Of a DNA stretch of 64,000 bases, positions 26,369 through 35,904 are shown in pieces. The stretch comes from Bacteroidales bacterium. Lineage in GTDB: Bacteria > Bacteroidota > Bacteroidia > Bacteroidales > P3. The stretch lies in the NCBI GenBank assembly GCA_017522065.1, contig JAFXAD010000050.1:89216-153215 (forward strand). The letters run 5' to 3'. The notes beneath the pieces are model-generated. The model was not told where the DNA came from and ran no database searches. It worked only from the letters and a program-made list of their open reading frames with translations. Both the position numbers and the translations under genes were made by a program. How positions within the stretch are numbered: the stretch's first letter is position 1; each line of letters begins with the position of its first letter.

Positions 26369-27693
26369 TTTGCTAATACAATCTCCTCTTTTGAAACAGA
26401 AACGACTTTCTCACCTTGGTACAAAGCTGTTAAAATGACTTCTCTGTTCTCAACTGGCAAGTTATTAAGTTTCGCATAATTAAACTTAAATGTACTTTCC
26501 TCTTGTAATGATATTGTCTTTACCCGTAATGTTGAGTCTTCCTTTTTATCACGATGAATGAAAGAAAGCATTTCGCCTAATTTATGCTTTATCCAACTTA
26601 GCAAGCCTTTATTTCTGAGGTAAACCTTAAATGTGAATTTTGCCTTGTCAATTGCATAAAACAGCCAAGCGAATGGGTTCCACCGACTCAAATTAATAAG
26701 GAACTGATAATTGTAAGTTTCTTCCTTTGCCCATTTGCGCTTATAAACAGAAGAGCCTTTTGAATAGTCAAACAATTGATATTTGCCTTGATTGCATATC
26801 TCCTCAAATAGCATTTTATATTGGACAATACCCAAGCTATACTTGGCAAATGCTGGATCAAATGCAGGTATCCAATCTATAAGCACCTTCCCATTTGTCA
26901 AACAAAAAATGAACGCAATTACTACCTCATCAAGTATAAGTAACGAGATATGTGCTTTTTCACCATACATCAAGCTTTTTATAAGTTCTGAGTAGTAAGG
27001 GCGCATTTTCTCAGAGCCGAAGAAACTGGTTGCATAGACATCAGCGAAACGTTCAGAATGCACCTTATAAATCTGGTTCAAGTAATTCATATTTGCATCG
27101 TAACCAGCTTTATCTTCCACGTTTACAATCTTGAAATCGCCTAGTTCTGATACCTTACGCTGGAATTTCTTAAGCTCAGTTCGTTTCTTTGCCGAAGTAT
27201 ATACATTCTTAAAGAATTCATCAAAGTTCTCAGTAAAATGCAAACATGGGCATGCATACAATTGTAGTTTCCTGTTTGGATGAACATCCTTTTCCAGAAC
27301 TCCATATAATGGCGAAGCGTTATTAATATCATATATATTTAGAACCACACTGTATTTTTGCGTTTTCAAATATGACATGAAGATATTATGAACTTTCTCC
27401 ATGTCTTTATCAAGGCAAATATACTGCTCGTAATTAAAATTACGATAACCAATAAACCTGAATTTCTTTACATAAAGTAAAGAACTTTCAAATGTACACT
27501 CAAAAGGAATGATAGCAATAACCTTATCATTCTCTATAACATTAAAGAAATAGAAATTTCCATGAGGATGATACTTCAAATAAACAGAAAGGAATGCATA
27601 GCTTAGAAATGGATTCTCGCTAACATCAAAATCCCTAACATTATTTAGAAGCCGTTCTACTTCATGATAACATATTACTTTAGTATTATTCAT
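26365..27693 (-). CDS. GNAT-fold N-acyltransferase (CelD/BcsL or FemAB-like)
   Basis: 442 aa from the ATG at 27693 (MNNTKVICYHEVERLLNNVR), which overlaps the deacetylase stop by ATGA. A first lobe with SYAFLSVYLKYHPHGNFYFF and KRTELKKFQRKVSELGDFKI, then the GNAT lobe with AHISLLILDEVVIAFIFCLT and YSLGIVQYKMLFEEICNQGK, ending with FDYSKGSSVYKRKWA, which is typical of the BioF2-like family. Predicted to transfer an acyl or aminoacyl group to an amino sugar. Coupled with the preceding NodB deacetylase gene, it may replace an acetyl group by another acyl group. Confidence 0.8.
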   Translation of the reverse strand: MNNTKVICYHEVERLLNNVRDFDVSENPFLSYAFLSVYLKYHPHGNFYFFNVIENDKVIAIIPFECTFESSLLYVKKFRFIGYRNFNYEQYICLDKDMEKVHNIFMSYLKTQKYSVVLNIYDINNASPLYGVLEKDVHPNRKLQLYACPCLHFTENFDEFFKNVYTSAKKRTELKKFQRKVSELGDFKIVNVEDKAGYDANMNYLNQIYKVHSERFADVYATSFFGSEKMRPYYSELIKSLMYGEKAHISLLILDEVVIAFIFCLTNGKVLIDWIPAFDPAFAKYSLGIVQYKMLFEEICNQGKYQLFDYSKGSSVYKRKWAKEETYNYQFLINLSRWNPFAWLFYAIDKAKFTFKVYLRNKGLLSWIKHKLGEMLSFIHRDKKEDSTLRVKTISLQEESTFKFNYAKLNNLPVENREVILTALYQGEKVVSVSKEEIVLAK

Positions 27694-28670
27694 TTTTTTG
27701 AAATTATCATTTCTGCCAATTCGCTCATTGTATAAGATTGCATGCCATATTTTGCATGACAATCAGCATAGCATTTCAGTACTAATTCTAGATTTTTCAA
27801 ATTTAATTCAATATTGTCACCAAAGTTGTGAGGATGCCACCACAAGTGATACATTCTACCCTTCTTGGCTGCATTTATTATTTCCTTTTTTATTCTATTT
27901 ATTCTCAATGTTTCCAATAAAGCCAGCCTTTTATTATAAGGCCTAAAAAATCTACTCGCTGGAATATTAATAGGACAACCCTTTTTAAGTATCAAGGACG
28001 AATAATCATAACTGTTGCTAGTGGTCAATGGAATGTAAGAATCCAAAAGCCTTCCTAATTTATTCTTCAAGCGATGAATTGTATTTTTAGGCTTTCCAAA
28101 GAATTTAGTAGCATTTCCCCTATAACATATAATTCCATTTTCGCAACATATCTCTAAATACTCACTTTTCACATTATTCCTTGGGAAAACTATACTTTGA
28201 AGTTTTATTCCATAAATTGCTGCAATATTATTTGCCGCCAACAAATCTTGAGCGAATTCTTCTAATGTTTGTCCCTCTTCATAACAATAATAATGGCAAT
28301 AAGTGTGCGTTCCTATTTCTACATTCTTACATTTTCTCAGTTTCTCCACCAACATGGGGGCAAAATATAGGGAATAATCTTCCTTTGATAAACCTTTCAG
28401 ATAATCACCATACGGAGATAATTTTTGATTATTATATGATGGTTTTTTTGTGGGTGAATACTGGATAGCCTCTTCCTTATCTCTGCACATTAAAAGTCCC
28501 ACCGTCGAGAAAGTCGCTTTGACGCCATACTTTTCAAAAAGACATAACATTCTGTCAACTACTTCTGGCACATTACGAACGTTGCTTTCTGCATACGCCC
28601 TGACGTAAGGCTTCTCTATGACACCCCAGAGCAACTCAAAATCCAATGAAATAATTAAACTTCCTTTCAC
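27690..28670 (-). CDS. Polysaccharide deacetylase (NodB homology)
   Basis: 326 aa. NodB motifs are LIISLDFELLWG (catalytic Asp), GVKATFSTVGLLM, IGTHTYCHYYC (the HxxxH zinc site) and a C-terminal HLWWHPHNFGDN. The sequence between motifs is long (YSPTKKPSYNNQK...), so it is not a small chitooligosaccharide deacetylase. No signal peptide is seen, so it probably acts in the cytoplasm on lipid-linked or nucleotide sugars. Overlaps both neighbours by 4 bp (GT4 upstream, acyltransferase downstream). Confidence 0.88.
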   Translation of the reverse strand: MKGSLIISLDFELLWGVIEKPYVRAYAESNVRNVPEVVDRMLCLFEKYGVKATFSTVGLLMCRDKEEAIQYSPTKKPSYNNQKLSPYGDYLKGLSKEDYSLYFAPMLVEKLRKCKNVEIGTHTYCHYYCYEEGQTLEEFAQDLLAANNIAAIYGIKLQSIVFPRNNVKSEYLEICCENGIICYRGNATKFFGKPKNTIHRLKNKLGRLLDSYIPLTTSNSYDYSSLILKKGCPINIPASRFFRPYNKRLALLETLRINRIKKEIINAAKKGRMYHLWWHPHNFGDNIELNLKNLELVLKCYADCHAKYGMQSYTMSELAEMIISKK

Positions 28671-29752
28671 AACAATTTGGCTTTTTCAATAAACTCGAAA
28701 TAATCTTTCTTAAGTTTGTTTTCAAAATACGAAGAATAGAAATTGTCCCATCTCGATTTGCAGTTTTTCTTTTTTGTAAGATAATCCAACATAAAATCTT
28801 CACTTCTTATGCATTTGAATACATTTTGTAACGAAACAAGGTCATCTTCAATAACGTAACCTGTATTATATCGTTCAACATTATTACCAACTAATGTATT
28901 TTTAGATGTAATAATAGGCTTTCCTAGAGCTAAAGACTCATAATACTTATTTGGTGAAGCATATTTATGGTCTTTATCACTCAAATAATATAATGCAACT
29001 AAAAAATCACATTCTGACATAAGCTCAAGAGCTTTAGTATAGTCAACTTTACCATAATATCGAATTCTGTTTGTTTTTGCGGCTGCACCTTTCACCATTT
29101 CATCCAAACCTCCACCAATACCAGCTATATCTAAAACCACTTTTTCTTCACATAAAGCAAATTGTATAAGATTCTCTAGACCTCTACTTTTTTGGAAAAT
29201 ACCCACATATGTGAGATGTATTAATTGGGGGAATTCAACTTTATCTTTATCAGAAACTGCTTGTTTTATAACCGGGACATTTTCGATTTCAATATAATTC
29301 TTAACATCTTTCTTATCAAAGCCCACTTGTTCTAACCTCTGATCGCTTGGAAGTATTACTCCTTCTATTTTTTTTGCTATTTTCACCTCTTTCTGCGGGT
29401 CTTGGGAATCATATATATCTAAAACCATATTTTTCCCGAATACTCTCATGAAATAAGACAGCATACAATTCTCCAAATTGCAAGCATGAATTACATCATA
29501 CTTAGGACTTAATTTTATAAGCATAAACCAAAGATAAAACACCCAACCTATAAGAGGAATAAGATTCTTCCATTTTGCACCATAAGGAGCATACACTCTA
29601 TACTGATGCTCGTTTGGATATACCTTTGAACAATTGCATAGTCTATCCCATGCTATAACACAATAGGGTGTATTAGTTTCTATACAAGCTTGTACATATT
29701 TTTGCAGTCTAATATCGTAGTCAACTGTTGACCTATTAATAAAACAAATCAT
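28667..29752 (-). CDS. Family 4-like glycosyltransferase
   Basis: 361 aa GT-B-type enzyme. N-terminal MICFINRSTVDYDIRLQKYV and YDVIHACNLENCMLSYFMRV; C-terminal LTYVGIFQKSRGLENLIQFA, KTNRIRYYGKVDYTKALELM and SPNKYYESLALGKPIITSKN with the glutamate of the retaining site. No transmembrane segments apart from one hydrophobic stretch (LIPLIGWVFYLWFMLIKLSP). The stop overlaps the deacetylase start. Sugar donor unknown. Confidence 0.85.
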   Translation of the reverse strand: MICFINRSTVDYDIRLQKYVQACIETNTPYCVIAWDRLCNCSKVYPNEHQYRVYAPYGAKWKNLIPLIGWVFYLWFMLIKLSPKYDVIHACNLENCMLSYFMRVFGKNMVLDIYDSQDPQKEVKIAKKIEGVILPSDQRLEQVGFDKKDVKNYIEIENVPVIKQAVSDKDKVEFPQLIHLTYVGIFQKSRGLENLIQFALCEEKVVLDIAGIGGGLDEMVKGAAAKTNRIRYYGKVDYTKALELMSECDFLVALYYLSDKDHKYASPNKYYESLALGKPIITSKNTLVGNNVERYNTGYVIEDDLVSLQNVFKCIRSEDFMLDYLTKKKNCKSRWDNFYSSYFENKLKKDYFEFIEKAKLL

Positions 29753-29789
29753 AATATCAAAATCTAAATTTAAAATATATTATACCGTG

Positions 29790-31013
29790 TCAATTAATGA
29801 TCCCATACGAAGAATTAATAAAAAAGACTTTTTCCGAATTTCGAACAATAGGAGTACTTTTTATCTCACAATCCACAAAAAAAATTGCGTTTGTTCTGTC
29901 AATTAAAACATCATCCATTTTGCATTTTATTACTTTGATATCATTGGAATAAAGCTGGTAATTGTTTCCCAGAACCGCATTTGAATAGCTTTGTAAAGAA
30001 AAACCCTTGTTATCTTTCATAAAACAATTATATATGGTAACATCCTTTATCTTTTCATTATTATTTGCCCAGGCTTCCACGTCAATACCTGCACTTGGAG
30101 GAGTATTATTAAAACTTCCCGTATGAGAAAATTCGCTATTCATTACGACACAATGGTGCACTGACTCAATACTCAAACCTTGCCGTCTATTATATAAACA
30201 CTTGCAACTATCAATAATCACATTAGAACAATTATATACAGGCTCTTCTTTTGAATCAAATGCCTCAATCATATCTATTCCATCACCCCAGAAAAAATAA
30301 CAACTAGTATTCTTTATTATAACATTTGATGAACCACAAATAGAAATACCATGAGACCATTCTCCCCTATTGCCAATGTGACATTTAGCATCTCCGTAGT
30401 ATGATCCACCATCAACAACAACATTATCTACATGATAAATCCTTACCAAAGATGTTGCCTCAAAATCATTAGGAATTTCATTTAGTGTACCTTTAAAAAC
30501 TAATCGAGTATTTGAAGGTATTGATATAGCATAACCATTTTTTCTGGTGGATGTCCAATAATTACCTTCTTTTAAATAGACTGTTGTAAATAAATCGCCT
30601 TTACACAATGCCATTAAATTTAAAAAATTGTCTCTATTGTCAAAAGTACTATCTTCACTAAAACTCAACCATTCACTGTAAACTACACTATTTTTCCATG
30701 TTCCCGTTATTGTAACATTACTGAAGATTTGTTTTTTATCACTAATAATAGAAGTATTATTACCATTAATTGTTCCATTTATAATCTTTCCGCCAGAAAA
30801 CAAAAGAGTATAGTTGTATGGTATGTCAATTGTTCTCCCCTGAAGATCAATTATTCTATCAATATCATAAATGTTTTTTTTCACTTCTAAAAGTGAACTT
30901 CTAGCACCTCCTTCATACTCAACTGCTGATGAAAACAAAAAAAAACTTATGGTCAATAAAGGGGTAATAATAATTAAAAAACACCTATTTTTCTTTAATC
31001 CTATTAGGGCCAT
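29790..31013 (-). CDS. Exported right-handed parallel beta-helix protein
   Basis: 407 aa. The N-terminus is signal-like (KKNRCFLIIITPLLTISFFL then FSSAVEYEGG). The body consists of short beta-strand rungs: IPYNYTLLFSGGKIINGTIN, SNVIIKNTSCYFFWGDGIDM, CSNVIIDSCKCLYNRRQGLS, and VTIYNCFMKDNKGFSLQSYS, typical of pectate-lyase-like/right-handed beta-helix proteins. In capsule clusters such proteins can be polysaccharide lyases, epimerases or depolymerases. No catalytic residues can be assigned with confidence. The start overlaps the GT2 gene by 29 bp. Confidence 0.75.
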   Translation of the reverse strand: MALIGLKKNRCFLIIITPLLTISFFLFSSAVEYEGGARSSLLEVKKNIYDIDRIIDLQGRTIDIPYNYTLLFSGGKIINGTINGNNTSIISDKKQIFSNVTITGTWKNSVVYSEWLSFSEDSTFDNRDNFLNLMALCKGDLFTTVYLKEGNYWTSTRKNGYAISIPSNTRLVFKGTLNEIPNDFEATSLVRIYHVDNVVVDGGSYYGDAKCHIGNRGEWSHGISICGSSNVIIKNTSCYFFWGDGIDMIEAFDSKEEPVYNCSNVIIDSCKCLYNRRQGLSIESVHHCVVMNSEFSHTGSFNNTPPSAGIDVEAWANNNEKIKDVTIYNCFMKDNKGFSLQSYSNAVLGNNYQLYSNDIKVIKCKMDDVLIDRTNAIFFVDCEIKSTPIVRNSEKVFFINSSYGIIN

Positions 31014-31971
31014 ATTGAGGTAATTGTCTTAATAGTAAATAAGCTCTTCTTCCGATTCCAAGGTTAAACAGCAAAAGATAAGCTTCATACATATATTGTT
31101 TCGTATCGCTAAATTTCATCGCTTTAATCAGATGCTTCTTTTCTTTCAGCATTGTTTTAATTTGACGTTTGTCTTCCCTTGATAAATTACACATTATTAT
31201 TAACACCCAGTTTATACAACCAGCTATAACACTTGAAAAATAAGGAATTGCTTCTGCTTTTACATTTTTACAGAAATCATACATCCTTTCAGATATAAAG
31301 ATCAAATCGCACGCATTTTTCATTCCCATTTTTGCCATAATACTACTGTCTCTTTGAAGATAGTTATAAACAACTTCATTGTATGAAGTCATACGTTTCG
31401 CAAGGTAAACTGCACGCGGTTTAAAATCAACATCTTCATGATAAATGTGCGGATAAAATTGCAAATTATTATCTAATAAGAATTCCCTGCGATAAATTGT
31501 AAATTGTGCTGGAATAGAGACTCCCGTATTAATTAATACATCTTTACCTTCTTTCACTCCATCAATAATATACTTCTTATCATAAGTACAAGGAGAACCG
31601 TTCTCATATACATACTTAAATTGTATCTGAAGAAGATCTAATTCACCATCTAAAAAGTTACATATGTTTTTTAAACAGTTATCCTCAATATAATCATCAG
31701 AATCAACGAACCAAATATAGTCTCCCTTTGCATAAGACAAACCATTATTCCTCGCAACGCTTAATCCGCTATTTTCTTGAGAATAAACCCTGATATTACT
31801 AATCCCTTTAGAAATGGTATTGACTACATCTAAACTATTATCTTTAGTTCCATCATTAATGATGATAATTTCATAATCATCTAACGAAATGTCTTGATTA
31901 ACACAACTCATAATACATTTCGCTATGTATTTCTCTACGTTATAAACCGGAATAATTATGGATAATTTCAT
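30985..31971 (-). CDS. Family 2 glycosyltransferase
   Basis: 328 aa with classical GT2 motifs: LSIIIPVYNVEKYIAKCIMS, YEIIIINDGTKDNSLDVVNT, SGLSVARNNGLSYAKGDYIW, FVDSDDYIEDNC (DxD), and YHEDVDFKPRAVYLA (acceptor-side EDxxF). The C-terminal part is helical. Starts 17 bp after the polymerase gene and overlaps the beta-helix gene start. AT-rich like its neighbours between 26 and 38 kb. Donor and acceptor unknown. Confidence 0.88.
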   Translation of the reverse strand: MKLSIIIPVYNVEKYIAKCIMSCVNQDISLDDYEIIIINDGTKDNSLDVVNTISKGISNIRVYSQENSGLSVARNNGLSYAKGDYIWFVDSDDYIEDNCLKNICNFLDGELDLLQIQFKYVYENGSPCTYDKKYIIDGVKEGKDVLINTGVSIPAQFTIYRREFLLDNNLQFYPHIYHEDVDFKPRAVYLAKRMTSYNEVVYNYLQRDSSIMAKMGMKNACDLIFISERMYDFCKNVKAEAIPYFSSVIAGCINWVLIIMCNLSREDKRQIKTMLKEKKHLIKAMKFSDTKQYMYEAYLLLFNLGIGRRAYLLLRQLPQYGPNRIKEK

Positions 31972-31988
31972 ATTATTATATTTTCAAA

Positions 31989-33143
31989 TTAGTAATAAGA
32001 TTCAGACTCTCGCATTGGAACAGGATCCTGAAACACGGTTCTATAAGGGAAATACCGTATATCGTATGGAACCTTAGACGATTGAAAAGATGGGTCTGGA
32101 CGATAAACATCTACATATCCCATTATGAGAACACCACACGACAATGCTATTAATAAAGGCTTCAATGATTTAATGCTTGTTCTCGTATTATTATATAATA
32201 AATTAACAAGTAGTACAATATATATAAGCTGTAAGTAATTATTCATTCTATATAAGATAGGCAACTTTGATTTTAGCAACATTAGTAACATCCAGAAAAT
32301 AACCAATTTTACGAAAGGCGAATCTTTTTTGTCAGAAAACAATATAACACATATTGGCAAAAACAGCCCAATGAACACTAATCTAATTAGACCAAGGAAG
32401 CTGATAACAGTACTGTCTTTTTGACCTATATATATAGTGGCTTTATTACCTATAGTATCGGAAAAGGCCATAACTGAAATTAAAACTCTATTAATCTCTG
32501 AAAGATCAACAAACTGGACAACAATATATATTAAAGCACAAATAATGCATAGCACATATTTATTAGAGAAAACAACTAGCGGTGCTAAAACGAACATGAT
32601 AAAAGCAAACGAATGGAACCCCATTGCAACAATTGCACACAAAATATACTTAATGAATTTTTTCTCTCTTAACAAAAACAAAGAATTTAAAAAAATCACA
32701 GATGAAATAGATTCCCTTAATACCTCAAAACTATTAGCAAACCATAATAATATGAAAAAAAACAATAGAGCAGTAAAGGTGTATTGGGTTGTTTTTTTTA
32801 TAAACCTAAATGCTAAAACATGATAAACTATTGCATGAAAAAATTGTACTGCTATAAAAGATCCAAATACAGTTTTACAAAATGACATCACAAATGCCCA
32901 TAGTGGTTGTACGAGTAAATTGTCTTTCTGGAAGAAGTCGCTTAGAACAGGCGTTTCAATAGTTTTAAAATGCCATTCGTAAACTACCGTATCACTTCCA
33001 ATATGGTACCTTAATCCTACAATTACGATCAACAGAGTTACGACACACTTTTCCCAAAATGATCGTCCTGCGCTTTTATTCTTGATATCATATTGATATG
33101 CAAGTATTGCAATCAATAAAGCTATTAGGAGATAAAAATACAT
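31989..33143 (-). CDS. EpsG-family polysaccharide polymerase (Wzy-type)
   Basis: 384 aa integral membrane protein with about ten hydrophobic segments (for example MYFYLLIALLIAILAYQYDI, FTALLFFFILLWFANSFEVL, FIMFVLAPLVVFSNKYVLCI). The loop GLRYHIGSDTVVYEWHF matches the 'vG.R...G.D...Y...' signature of EpsG-like polymerases. VLRESISSVIFLNSLFLLRE also fits. It would polymerise repeat units in the periplasm after flipping by Wzx. It lies between GT genes, and only one polymerase candidate is visible in the cluster. Confidence 0.82.
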   Translation of the reverse strand: MYFYLLIALLIAILAYQYDIKNKSAGRSFWEKCVVTLLIVIVGLRYHIGSDTVVYEWHFKTIETPVLSDFFQKDNLLVQPLWAFVMSFCKTVFGSFIAVQFFHAIVYHVLAFRFIKKTTQYTFTALLFFFILLWFANSFEVLRESISSVIFLNSLFLLREKKFIKYILCAIVAMGFHSFAFIMFVLAPLVVFSNKYVLCIICALIYIVVQFVDLSEINRVLISVMAFSDTIGNKATIYIGQKDSTVISFLGLIRLVFIGLFLPICVILFSDKKDSPFVKLVIFWMLLMLLKSKLPILYRMNNYLQLIYIVLLVNLLYNNTRTSIKSLKPLLIALSCGVLIMGYVDVYRPDPSFQSSKVPYDIRYFPYRTVFQDPVPMRESESYY

Positions 33144-33160
33144 TTTTTATATTATAAATA

Positions 33161-34390
33161 CTAAAGTTTTTTAAGGAAAACAACAAACCGAACAAGCAAA
33201 CCCCTAATGTTCCTGACAAAAGGAATTATAGATGAAACATTATAATATGAACCATCATTATTAGTACGCTCAATGAAATAAATCTGGTCTTTAAAATGTT
33301 CATCTAATAACTCTTGTTCACTTTTTTCAGCTATCACACTACTAGGCGACTTATAATCGTTATTTATAAGCACTTTTTCCAAATAATACGATATTGGAAT
33401 TTTTTTTTCGTCTTTTCGAAAAACTTTATTATAAGTATCTTCACCGTATAAACCTAATGCATAATAATCATTTGCATCAACAGCTATTGTAGGAATACCT
33501 AAATTATAAGAAACTAAGACAGAGTTCGAAGAAGCAATGGCAATATTGGCAAATTTTACAATCTGAGACGGTATCGGATAAACATAACCGAAAAGATGTA
33601 GTTTAATATTTGACACTTCTGAGGTTATCTTTTTTATATCCTTTTCAACTTTTCCATCTGGTGAACCTCCTATAAAAATTAAACTAATAGATAGGTTTTT
33701 ATGATTTCGTGAAAAAAGTAAGATTTGATTTACCATTTCATAAATATAGGGTTTATCAAGCCTACCTATACTCAATATGGTTCTATCTGTTTGTTTTTCT
33801 CGATTAAACGTATCTAATATATTATTATAAGTATCAGTGGTGTTATCTAGATCATATGAAACGTTTGAGCAATAAAAATCCATCACAAACTCATACTTTT
33901 TATATTCCGGTTTGTAATAATTCTTAAAAATTCGTTTTAATGAAGCTTCTGAAGCATTCATGCATTCCCATCGGAATAATTTATATTCTATAAACCTAGC
34001 AACCCGGGGAGAATAATCAGGAATACCTTCTTCTAAAAAATCTATTATATGCTTTGCTTTTAGTTTTGAAGCCAACATCTCGCCCCAAAATGCTAGATGA
34101 AACAAACAGGACTCTACTATAATATTATTATCATCTAAACCAAGACTAATAACAATATCCTTTATTATTTTTTTAACACGACATGGCAAATAGAATTGTA
34201 CGCCCCATGCTAATTCCGGGAAATAATATGTTTCGAAATCATGCATTCTCTTAATAAATACGTCGCTCTTTGTAAAATAACATATTTTAACATCCCAACC
34301 TAATGAGCGTAAATATATGCTCTTATTACAAACATACATTTGAGAGCCCCCCATACTTCCAATTTCCGGCGTCAGAAAAATATAAGTCAT
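33161..34390 (-). CDS. GT-B-type glycosyltransferase (GT4-like)
   Basis: About 409 aa from the ATG at 34390 (MTYIFLTPEIGSMGGSQMYV), which overlaps the flippase stop by ATGA. N-terminal GGSQMYVCNKSIYLRSLGWD is the usual acceptor-binding start. The C-terminal lobe includes RTILSIGRLDKPYIYEMVNQ, LSISLIFIGGSPDGKVEKDI and NIAIASSNSVLVSYNLGIPT. The E-x7-E motif is poorly conserved, so the exact GT family is uncertain. No membrane helices. Part of the capsule operon. Confidence 0.75.
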   Translation of the reverse strand: MTYIFLTPEIGSMGGSQMYVCNKSIYLRSLGWDVKICYFTKSDVFIKRMHDFETYYFPELAWGVQFYLPCRVKKIIKDIVISLGLDDNNIIVESCLFHLAFWGEMLASKLKAKHIIDFLEEGIPDYSPRVARFIEYKLFRWECMNASEASLKRIFKNYYKPEYKKYEFVMDFYCSNVSYDLDNTTDTYNNILDTFNREKQTDRTILSIGRLDKPYIYEMVNQILLFSRNHKNLSISLIFIGGSPDGKVEKDIKKITSEVSNIKLHLFGYVYPIPSQIVKFANIAIASSNSVLVSYNLGIPTIAVDANDYYALGLYGEDTYNKVFRKDEKKIPISYYLEKVLINNDYKSPSSVIAEKSEQELLDEHFKDQIYFIERTNNDGSYYNVSSIIPFVRNIRGLLVRFVVFLKKL

Positions 34391-35901
34391 TGAATCTTTC
34401 TTTTGATAAAACATACAAGTCGTTTTCTGTCTCTTTTTTCCATAAGCAAAAAAACAAACAGTACAATAATCACAATAGAGGAGAGTGCAACCAAAACACT
34501 ATCAATTATTCTTTCTTGAGGTATTAATTTATATATTAGAAAACAAGCTATGACTATCGGCACAAGAGTTTTTCCACATCTTAAGACACAAAAGAATAGT
34601 TCTTTTTTTGTGTATCCTATATCCTTCCATAATATATATGGTTTTACAACAAAACTCCATATTAGACTAAATATTATTCCAAGATATCTTACCCATAGTG
34701 GAGATAAACCTATTTTAAATAATAAATATATTAAAGAGAATTGGGTAACACAAAGAACCACTGATGCAACCGAATTCTTTTTAATTCTATTAGCAGCCAC
34801 CATAGGAGTATAAAAGGCTGCACTAAAATTACCTAAAATGTTTTGTATAATAATAAGCCTTGCGAACTCTGTGGCATATACAGGAACTTCAACCAACCAA
34901 ATATCCAACAAAGCGGGCATAATCATTATTGCAGGAACACCAAGCAGTAATAATAAGTAAAAAACATATTCCGCGGATACTAAGGTTAATCTTTTTGATT
35001 CTGAATAATTCTTCTCCGCATATAATTTAATAACTTGTGGATTAATTGCGTTTCTCACATTATCAACAAACTGCATCAATGCGCTAGAAATCTGATTAGA
35101 AACAGCTTGCGCAGCAACAACAAATGGTTGAAAAAAAAGATTTAATAACATGATAACACCTTGCAACATCAAAGTATTACTAAGGTTGGCAACAATATTC
35201 CATCCAGAAAATGTCATTATATTTTTAAAAATACTCTTATCAATCTTTATTCTAAAGCTTACCTCATTGAAATTTTTTTTACAAAAAAATACATTTATAA
35301 TAAGGGTTGAAATTCCTACTATTGCCACCAAACAAGAATAATAAACTAGACGATCAAAAGGAGTTCTTATTAAAAGGAATACTACTAATAATTTTGCAAT
35401 CGCCTCATAAACACCAATATACGCATAGAACTCCATTCTTTCATGTGCAATTATATCCGAAGAAAATGGTACCTGAATAATAGAAATAATAGTTTGAAAA
35501 ATAGAAATTTGATATACAATAAAAGCCGCATTAATTCTTTCAAGTGGACATACCAGTACATTATAAAAATACCATATACCAATAGTTTCCCCTAATAAAA
35601 AAATGATACCAGCCAGAAGAACATGAGCACCTAATGCTGTAGAAAAAGTAGAATTAAGTTTATTGGTATCTTGTTTCCCCAATTCATATGTGATAAACCG
35701 AGAAGTGCCAAAGCTAAGCGTTCCATTAAGAAATGATAGCAAACCAACTATACTGAATATTACATTATACAGCCCATAATCATCTATCCCAAGTTTATCA
35801 AGTACAACGCGTGACGTATATAGTGTCACGCCCATGACCAATAATAATCTGGCGTATAAAAATACAGTATTTTTAGCTATACGTTTGGAATCAATGGCCA
35901 T
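34387..35901 (-). CDS. wzx: Polysaccharide flippase (Wzx, MATE/MOP superfamily)
   Basis: 504 aa with about 12-14 predicted membrane helices. The N-terminal KNTVFLYARLLLVMGVTLYT, SRVVLDKLGIDDYGLYNVIF and SIVGLLSFLNGTLSFGTSRF are characteristic of the Bacteroidetes Wzx family. It moves undecaprenyl-linked repeat units across the inner membrane. It follows the wecE gene by 3 bp and overlaps the GT gene downstream. Strongly AT-rich coding sequence, which is common for wzx/wzy. Confidence 0.92.
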   Translation of the reverse strand: MAIDSKRIAKNTVFLYARLLLVMGVTLYTSRVVLDKLGIDDYGLYNVIFSIVGLLSFLNGTLSFGTSRFITYELGKQDTNKLNSTFSTALGAHVLLAGIIFLLGETIGIWYFYNVLVCPLERINAAFIVYQISIFQTIISIIQVPFSSDIIAHERMEFYAYIGVYEAIAKLLVVFLLIRTPFDRLVYYSCLVAIVGISTLIINVFFCKKNFNEVSFRIKIDKSIFKNIMTFSGWNIVANLSNTLMLQGVIMLLNLFFQPFVVAAQAVSNQISSALMQFVDNVRNAINPQVIKLYAEKNYSESKRLTLVSAEYVFYLLLLLGVPAIMIMPALLDIWLVEVPVYATEFARLIIIQNILGNFSAAFYTPMVAANRIKKNSVASVVLCVTQFSLIYLLFKIGLSPLWVRYLGIIFSLIWSFVVKPYILWKDIGYTKKELFFCVLRCGKTLVPIVIACFLIYKLIPQERIIDSVLVALSSIVIIVLFVFLLMEKRDRKRLVCFIKRKIQ

Positions 35902-35904
35902 TTA

